Of a stretch of DNA of 53,126 nucleotides, positions 49,132 through 53,126 are shown one piece after another (position 1 is the first letter of the stretch; every line of letters begins with the position of its first letter). Both the position numbers and the translations under genes were made by a program. Under the pieces are notes generated by a model, which was not told the origin of the DNA, did no database searches, and was given only the letters and a program-made list of their open reading frames with translations. Source of the DNA: an uncultured bacterium (GTDB taxonomy: Bacteria > Chloroflexota > Anaerolineae > J036 > Brachytrichaceae); contig CAIXPS010000548.1 of NCBI GenBank assembly GCA_903921365.1, positions 1 to 53,126 on the forward strand, read 5' to 3'.

Positions 49132-50670
49132 GTGTTCCGCACATCCCGAATCACAATAAAACCCTCGCTCGACGAGGTGCGCGCTCTGGCCAGTCAGGGG
49201 AACATGATCCCTATCCATGTCGAGTTGCCGATCGACCTGGACACGCCTGTGTCGTTGTTCTTAAAACTGGGTGGGACCGAACCCTCCTTTCTGCTCGAAA
49301 GCGTCGTCGGTGGTGAACGCGTCGCCCGTTACTCTTTTCTCGGCGTGCGCATTCGCGAAGCACTGGTGCTGCAAAACCAGAAGCTGATGCGACACACGTT
49401 GACGGAGGCCGGTCTCACGGTTGAGGCGCGCGCAAGCGGCGAGGAGCCTGATCTGATCAGCGCCATGCGCGCGGAGATGAAACGCTTTCAATTCGTCCCC
49501 CACCCCAACCTGCCGCGTTTCTGTGGCGGATATGTCGGGTATACCGGTTACGACGTCGTCCGGCAGTTCGAGCAAATTCCCAATACCGCCGCCGACACAT
49601 TGGGAGTCCCTGACGCCGTCTACATGCTGGCGGATACGCTCGTGGTATTTGACCACGCGCGCAACCACCTGCTCATCGTTGCAAACGCACATATCACCGA
49701 TACGAGCGACGAGGGGATTGAGGCTGCCTACGAAGATGCAGTTGCGCGCATCAAGACCATCTATGCGCGTCTGGACGCACCGCTTGCCCCGCTCCTGTCC
49801 GACCCACAAGCCATCTGCTCTCCCACTCGCGGAAATAAGTCACAGTCGGAATACGAACAGATGGTGCGCGACGCGAAGGAGTTCATCAAAGCAGGCGACA
49901 TTTTCCAAGTGGTGCTGTCGCGCCGGCTTGAACGGCGCACGACCGCGCATCCATTCGCGATCTATCGCGCCCTGCGCATGCTCAACCCGTCGCCGTGGAT
50001 GTTCTACCTGAACATCGGCGATCTATTGAAGATTGAACGCGGCCCATTGCGCGTAATTGGCGCATCGCCGGAAATGCACGCGCGCTTCGAGAACGGGATC
50101 GCAACGGTTCGCCCAATCGCAGGCACGCGCAAGCGCGGGGCGACGGAGGAAGAGGACGCGGCGTTGGCGGCAGAGCTGCTGGCCGATCCAAAGGAACGCG
50201 CCGAGCATGTCATGCTGGTGGACCTGGGTCGGAATGACGTGGGACGCGTGGCGGAATATGGCAGCGTGCGCGTCCCCGACCTGATGGTGATCGAGAACTA
50301 CTCACACGTCATGCACATTACCAGTTCAGTCCAGGGGCGCGTGCGTCCGGGGCTGGATGCATTCGACGTGCTCAGCGCGACTTTCCCTGCCGGCACGCTC
50401 AGCGGCGCGCCCAAGGTGCGGGCGATGGAAATCATCGAGCAACTGGAAGGAGAACGGCGTGGCATCTATGGCGGCTGCGTGGGGTACTTTTCCTTCAGCG
50501 GCCAGATGGACACGTGCATCGTCATCCGCACGATCGTCATGCGCGGCGACACCTGTTATCTACAGGCCGGCGCGGGCATCGTCGCGGATAGCGATCCCAC
50601 CAGCGAATACCACGAAACGATGAACAAGGCGCGCGTGCTCCTGATAGCGATTGATTCTGCGGAGGCATAA
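49132..50670 (+). CDS. trpE: Anthranilate synthase component I
   Basis: 512 residues from GTG with GGAG 8 bases upstream. LELLES-type N-terminus with [21 protein letters not shown] (tryptophan-feedback region), then the chorismate-binding core: [97 protein letters not shown] and [24 protein letters not shown]. It makes anthranilate with TrpG, which begins 4 bases after its stop. Confidence 0.97.
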   Translation: MFRTSRITIKPSLDEVRALASQGNMIPIHVELPIDLDTPVSLFLKLGGTEPSFLLESVVGGERVARYSFLGVRIREALVLQNQKLMRHTLTEAGLTVEARASGEEPDLISAMRAEMKRFQFVPHPNLPRFCGGYVGYTGYDVVRQFEQIPNTAADTLGVPDAVYMLADTLVVFDHARNHLLIVANAHITDTSDEGIEAAYEDAVARIKTIYARLDAPLAPLLSDPQAICSPTRGNKSQSEYEQMVRDAKEFIKAGDIFQVVLSRRLERRTTAHPFAIYRALRMLNPSPWMFYLNIGDLLKIERGPLRVIGASPEMHARFENGIATVRPIAGTRKRGATEEEDAALAAELLADPKERAEHVMLVDLGRNDVGRVAEYGSVRVPDLMVIENYSHVMHITSSVQGRVRPGLDAFDVLSATFPAGTLSGAPKVRAMEIIEQLEGERRGIYGGCVGYFSFSGQMDTCIVIRTIVMRGDTCYLQAGAGIVADSDPTSEYHETMNKARVLLIAIDSAEA

Positions 50671-50674
50671 AGTC

Positions 50675-51241
50675 ATGATTGCAGTGATCGACAATTACGA
50701 CTCGTTTACTTACAACCTGGTGCAATACCTAGGCGAACTCGGCGCCGATTTGAAGGTATTTCGCAATGACAAAATCAGCATCGACGCGCTTGAGAAGCTT
50801 AAACCACAGGCGTTTGTGATCTCGCCCGGCCCGGGGACGCCAGAGAAGGATTCGGGGATCAGCAACGACGTGTTGAGGGCTTTCAGCGGTCGCATGCCAA
50901 TCCTGGGCGTATGCCTTGGGCAGCAATGTATGGGGCATGTGTTTGGCGGCAAAGTCGTCCGCGCAGCCAAACTGATGCACGGCAAGACATCAATGATCTA
51001 TCACAATGGCAAGGACCTGTTCAACGAGCTGCCGAATCCGTTTGAGGCCACGCGCTACCACTCGCTGATCGTAGAAGAACCCGTCCCCGCAGTGCTCGAA
51101 ATCACGGCCTTTACGAAGGAAGGTGAATTGATGGGGTTACGCCACCGCACCCACCCCACCTTCGGCGTGCAGTTCCACCCGGAGAGCATATTAACCCAGC
51201 ACGGAAAGTTGCTACTAGCCAACTTTCTAGCAAAGATATAG
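50675..51241 (+). CDS. trpG: Anthranilate synthase component II (glutamine amidotransferase)
   Basis: 188 residues. [23 protein letters not shown] starts the class I amidotransferase; catalytic Cys 80 is in [14 protein letters not shown], with H168 and E170 in FHPES. It supplies ammonia from glutamine to TrpE. The ATG at 50675 is used; the frame extends 24 bases upstream inside trpE. GGAGG at 50661-50665 serves as its ribosome-binding site. Confidence 0.97.
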   Translation: MIAVIDNYDSFTYNLVQYLGELGADLKVFRNDKISIDALEKLKPQAFVISPGPGTPEKDSGISNDVLRAFSGRMPILGVCLGQQCMGHVFGGKVVRAAKLMHGKTSMIYHNGKDLFNELPNPFEATRYHSLIVEEPVPAVLEITAFTKEGELMGLRHRTHPTFGVQFHPESILTQHGKLLLANFLAKI

Positions 51242-51270
51242 AGGACAGCCATCCTAAAGGATTCAAAGCC

Positions 51271-52302
51271 ATGATTCAGCAAGCAATCGCGAAGTTATTC
51301 AATCGGCAATCACTGTCAGCCGAGGAAGCCGAAGCGGCTATGGACGAGATCATGACCGGCGGCGCCACCCCGACGCAAATCGGCGCCTACCTGGCTGCCT
51401 TGCGCCTGAAGGGCGAGACGCCCGATGAGATTGTCGGAAGCGCGCGGGCCATGCGCGCAAAGTCACTCAAGATACACACCCAGCAAACCCTGCTGGTCGA
51501 TACCTGCGGCACCGGCGGGGATCGGTCTGGAACATTCAACATCAGCACCACAGCCGCCTTCGTCGTGGCAGGCGCCGGCGTGGCAGTGGCAAAGCATGGC
51601 AACCGCGCGGCATCGTCACAGTCGGGCAGCGCAGACGTGCTGGTTGCACTGGGCGTCAATGTCACACTCACACCAGAACAGGTGGGGCACTGTATCGACG
51701 AGATCGGGATTGGCTTTGCCTTCGCCCCAGTGCATCACCCCGCCATGAAACACGCCGCCGGCCCGCGACGCGAAATCGGCGCGCGCACGATCTTTAACAT
51801 CCTTGGCCCGCTTACCAATCCCGCAGGCGCCACACGCCAGCTTCTCGGGGTGTTCGATCCAGCGCTGACCGAGATGATGGCGACCGTTCTCGGCGATCTG
51901 GGCGCGGAACATGCGTTGGTCGTCAGCGGCCCGGAAAAAGTGGATGAACTCACCACCACCGGGTTGAACAAGATCAGCGAATTGCAGAACGGGCGGGTGA
52001 CCACCTACGAACTGGATGCGACCCAGTTTGACCTGCAAGCGTCCACGCTGGTGGATATCGGCGGCGGCACGCCTGAGTTCAACGCTTCGATCACGCGCAG
52101 CATTCTGGAGGGCAAAGCCACGCGCGCGCGCCACGATGTCGTGGTGCTAAATGCCGGCGCAGCGCTGTACGTATCGGAGGCAGCCAGCGACCTGCGCGCA
52201 GGGATCGAGATGGCGCAGGAATCAATCCGAAATGGGAAAGCGCTCGCGAAACTTGAGAGCCTGGCCGCACTTACGAACAAGATGGGCGCGCCCGCCGTAT
52301 AA
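51271..52302 (+). CDS. trpD: Anthranilate phosphoribosyltransferase
   Basis: 343 residues. VDTCGTGGDRSGTFNISTTAAFV is the PRPP-binding GTGGD motif; VAKHGNRAASSQSGSADVLVALG and GFAFAPVHHPAMKHAAGPRREIGARTIFNILGPLTNPAG are the family's anthranilate/PRPP site. It is the last trp gene here: trpC, trpF, trpB and trpA do not follow, only 590 bases of non-coding DNA. No terminator was found after it. Confidence 0.96.
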   Translation: MIQQAIAKLFNRQSLSAEEAEAAMDEIMTGGATPTQIGAYLAALRLKGETPDEIVGSARAMRAKSLKIHTQQTLLVDTCGTGGDRSGTFNISTTAAFVVAGAGVAVAKHGNRAASSQSGSADVLVALGVNVTLTPEQVGHCIDEIGIGFAFAPVHHPAMKHAAGPRREIGARTIFNILGPLTNPAGATRQLLGVFDPALTEMMATVLGDLGAEHALVVSGPEKVDELTTTGLNKISELQNGRVTTYELDATQFDLQASTLVDIGGGTPEFNASITRSILEGKATRARHDVVVLNAGAALYVSEAASDLRAGIEMAQESIRNGKALAKLESLAALTNKMGAPAV

Positions 52303-52404
52303 GACGGCACGGTAACAACTACAACAATGCTTAAAGTCGCTGACCTGATTTTCGCACACAAAACGTCACATCGCACTGCCATTTTGGAATGTGCGATAGG
52401 CCGA

Positions 52405-52418
52405 ATTTCGCGCGAAAT
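52405..52418. promoter_or_regulatory. Perfect 14-base palindrome (possible operator)
   Basis: ATTTCGCGCGAAAT reads the same on both strands. It could be a binding site of a dimeric regulator. No promoter was found close to it and no regulator gene is adjacent. Confidence 0.3.
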
Positions 52419-52586
52419 ATGGGGATATGATTTGGCGTTTGTCGTCATGAGATGACGCGCAACCACGAATCAGTCTCCGGCATCTGAATAACGTTTATGA
52501 GAAGCACCCAGAGCGGAACGGCGCGCATGACGAGTTTCGAACTATCGAATATGTAATTGCGCGCCGTGTAGTTTCGTGGTAGGTAA

Positions 52587-52770
52587 CGGCCGGGATGAAG
52601 CATTGCCAGATACATCACGGCGCACATGATTCCTGTGGGCAATGCTGTCATCCCTACAATGACCGGATGAGACCACCGCATCCGTTCCGTTCCGGTCATC
52701 GTAGGGGTGATAGCATTGCCCATCGAAACGCAATCGACACAATATGTCATGGCAATGCTTCACCCGGCCG
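52587..52770. repeat. Symmetrical 184-base inverted repeat
   Basis: The outer arms (52587-52607, 52751-52770) differ by one base in 21. The inner arms TGGGCAATGCT... (52637-52667) and their partner (52691-52721) match with three changes, two of which would still pair as G-T. A central loop of 23 bases separates them. Within each arm the 8-base unit GCATTGCC (52600, 52713) faces GGCAATGC (52638, 52751) across exactly 30 bases, so either one long hairpin or two short ones can form. No transposase or target duplication is seen; it may be a MITE-like or structured RNA/DNA element. Confidence 0.8.
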
Positions 52771-52893
52771 ACGTTTACACGAATGTTACTGAGTTTTAAC
52801 CACTGGACGAGTTGGGTCTTGTGACCTTCAGCACCGCGCGTCGTCTCGGTAAGCGCCAAATGTAAGCGACATTGGCCTACCGCCTCAAAACGC

Positions 52894-53126
52894 TCAGGCT
52901 TTCAGTTGGCCGATTGTCTGCTCGATCAACCCGACGGCGTCGCGCAAGGTGCTGACGTCAAACGAGAACTTGGCGCCCGCCGTCTGGTAGAGCTGCGACA
53001 GCGTGACAGTGCCGCCTAATGACAACGCCTGGCGATACTGCTTCACCGCATTGGCCTGATTCTGCAACGAGTTGCGCCACACCTGCACCGCGCCAAGCTG
53101 GGCAAGTCCGTACTCCACATAGTAAA
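52894..53126 (-). CDS. pepF: Oligoendopeptidase F family (M3) protein, C-terminal part only
   Basis: 77 codons of the C-terminal end, cut off by the window. YYVEYGLAQLGAVQVWRN is the very typical end of M3 oligoendopeptidase F, and ALSLGGTVTLSQLYQTAGAKFSFD with LRDAVGLIEQTIGQL completes it. The zinc HExxH lies outside the window. A cytosolic peptide-degrading metallopeptidase. Confidence 0.85.
   Translation of the reverse strand, partial: YYVEYGLAQLGAVQVWRNSLQNQANAVKQYRQALSLGGTVTLSQLYQTAGAKFSFDVSTLRDAVGLIEQTIGQLKA

Larger units (their letters stand above)
52303..52893. other. Non-coding region between trpD and pepF
   Basis: No reading frame here looks like a protein gene. Besides the large inverted repeat at 52587-52770 it holds the palindrome at 52405-52418 and a small CGTCAT-GAG-ATGACG inverted repeat at 52443-52457. 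Bases 52771-52893 show nothing I can name. Confidence 0.6.

Noticed and set aside
43571-51273. An 18-base near-repeat (17 of 18 equal) between the right arm of the hairpin at 43571-43588 (minus strand) and 51256-51273 before trpD.
   Set aside because: By simple counting several 17-of-18 matches are expected by chance between the two strands of a 53-kb window, so it does not support a repeat family.
52445-52859. Two open frames on the minus strand and one on the plus strand within the inverted repeat (101, 105 and 65 codons).
   Set aside because: Their repeated pieces are translations of the two arms of the repeat; no family likeness, no ribosome-binding site.

Overview
The window has no rRNA gene, so the organism is inferred from gene content and signals: a moderately GC-rich bacterium, most likely of the phylum Chloroflexota (Anaerolineae-like). 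The reasons are a nurA/herA pair with a third gene between them, a membrane-anchored baseplate-J-like protein next to alaS-ruvX-mltG, Pro/Thr/Ala-rich lipoprotein linkers, a trp operon behind a tryptophan T-box, a DUF951 gene, and several genes with a -10 box only 6-9 bases from the start codon (leaderless messages). It looks like ordinary chromosome: there is no integrase, transposase, CRISPR array or prophage block.

Layout. 1-6.2 kb (+): nurA, a probable HAS-barrel protein and herA (DNA-end processing), then a fused double ECF ATPase and EcfT without a substrate-binding subunit. 6.2-8.9 kb (-): a polar amino-acid ABC importer. 9.0-11.4 kb (+): a HAD-like protein, a PlsC-like acyltransferase and an extremely acidic small protein. 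11.4-12.8 kb (-): an MGDG-synthase/MurG-like glycosyltransferase and DUF951. 12.9-19.8 kb (+): site-2 protease, prephenate dehydrogenase, GT4 glycosyltransferase, polysaccharide-export permease, amidohydrolase, a second GT4 and a VOC protein, some joined by 4-base overlaps. 19.8-24.6 kb: GNAT, a lipoprotein with two tandem solute-binding domains, and a minus-strand group DUF4126-holB-methyltransferase. 24.6-27.6 kb (+): nadE and a GH130-type enzyme. 27.7-30.1 kb (-): infC-rpmI-rplT with its promoter and terminator, then a SpoU rRNA methyltransferase. 30.1-36.0 kb (+): alaS, baseplate-J-like protein, ruvX, mltG. 36-38.4 kb: DUF971, a UroD-like protein, a terminator shared with a CAT-anticodon tRNA, and a KDPG-type aldolase. 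38.4-42.1 kb (+): ffh-rpsP-khpA-rimM-dprA. 42.1-47.2 kb (+): two Wzz-like proteins, a CpsD-like kinase with an altered P-loop, a large unknown protein, and a phosphodiester glycosidase. 47.2-48.7 kb (-): a CrtI/CrtISO-like oxidoreductase. 48.8-52.3 kb (+): Trp T-box, trpE-trpG-trpD. 52.3-52.9 kb: non-coding, with a symmetrical 184-base inverted repeat. The window ends inside an oligoendopeptidase F gene.

The best candidates for undescribed biology are the symmetrical inverted-repeat element at 52587-52770, the unknown 523-residue protein at 44317-45888, the nurA-HAS-barrel-herA set, and the tandem solute-binding lipoprotein. Start-codon reading also gives two non-standard starts: ATA for infC and CTG for dprA. 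All functional calls rest on reading motifs by eye; no database search was run.
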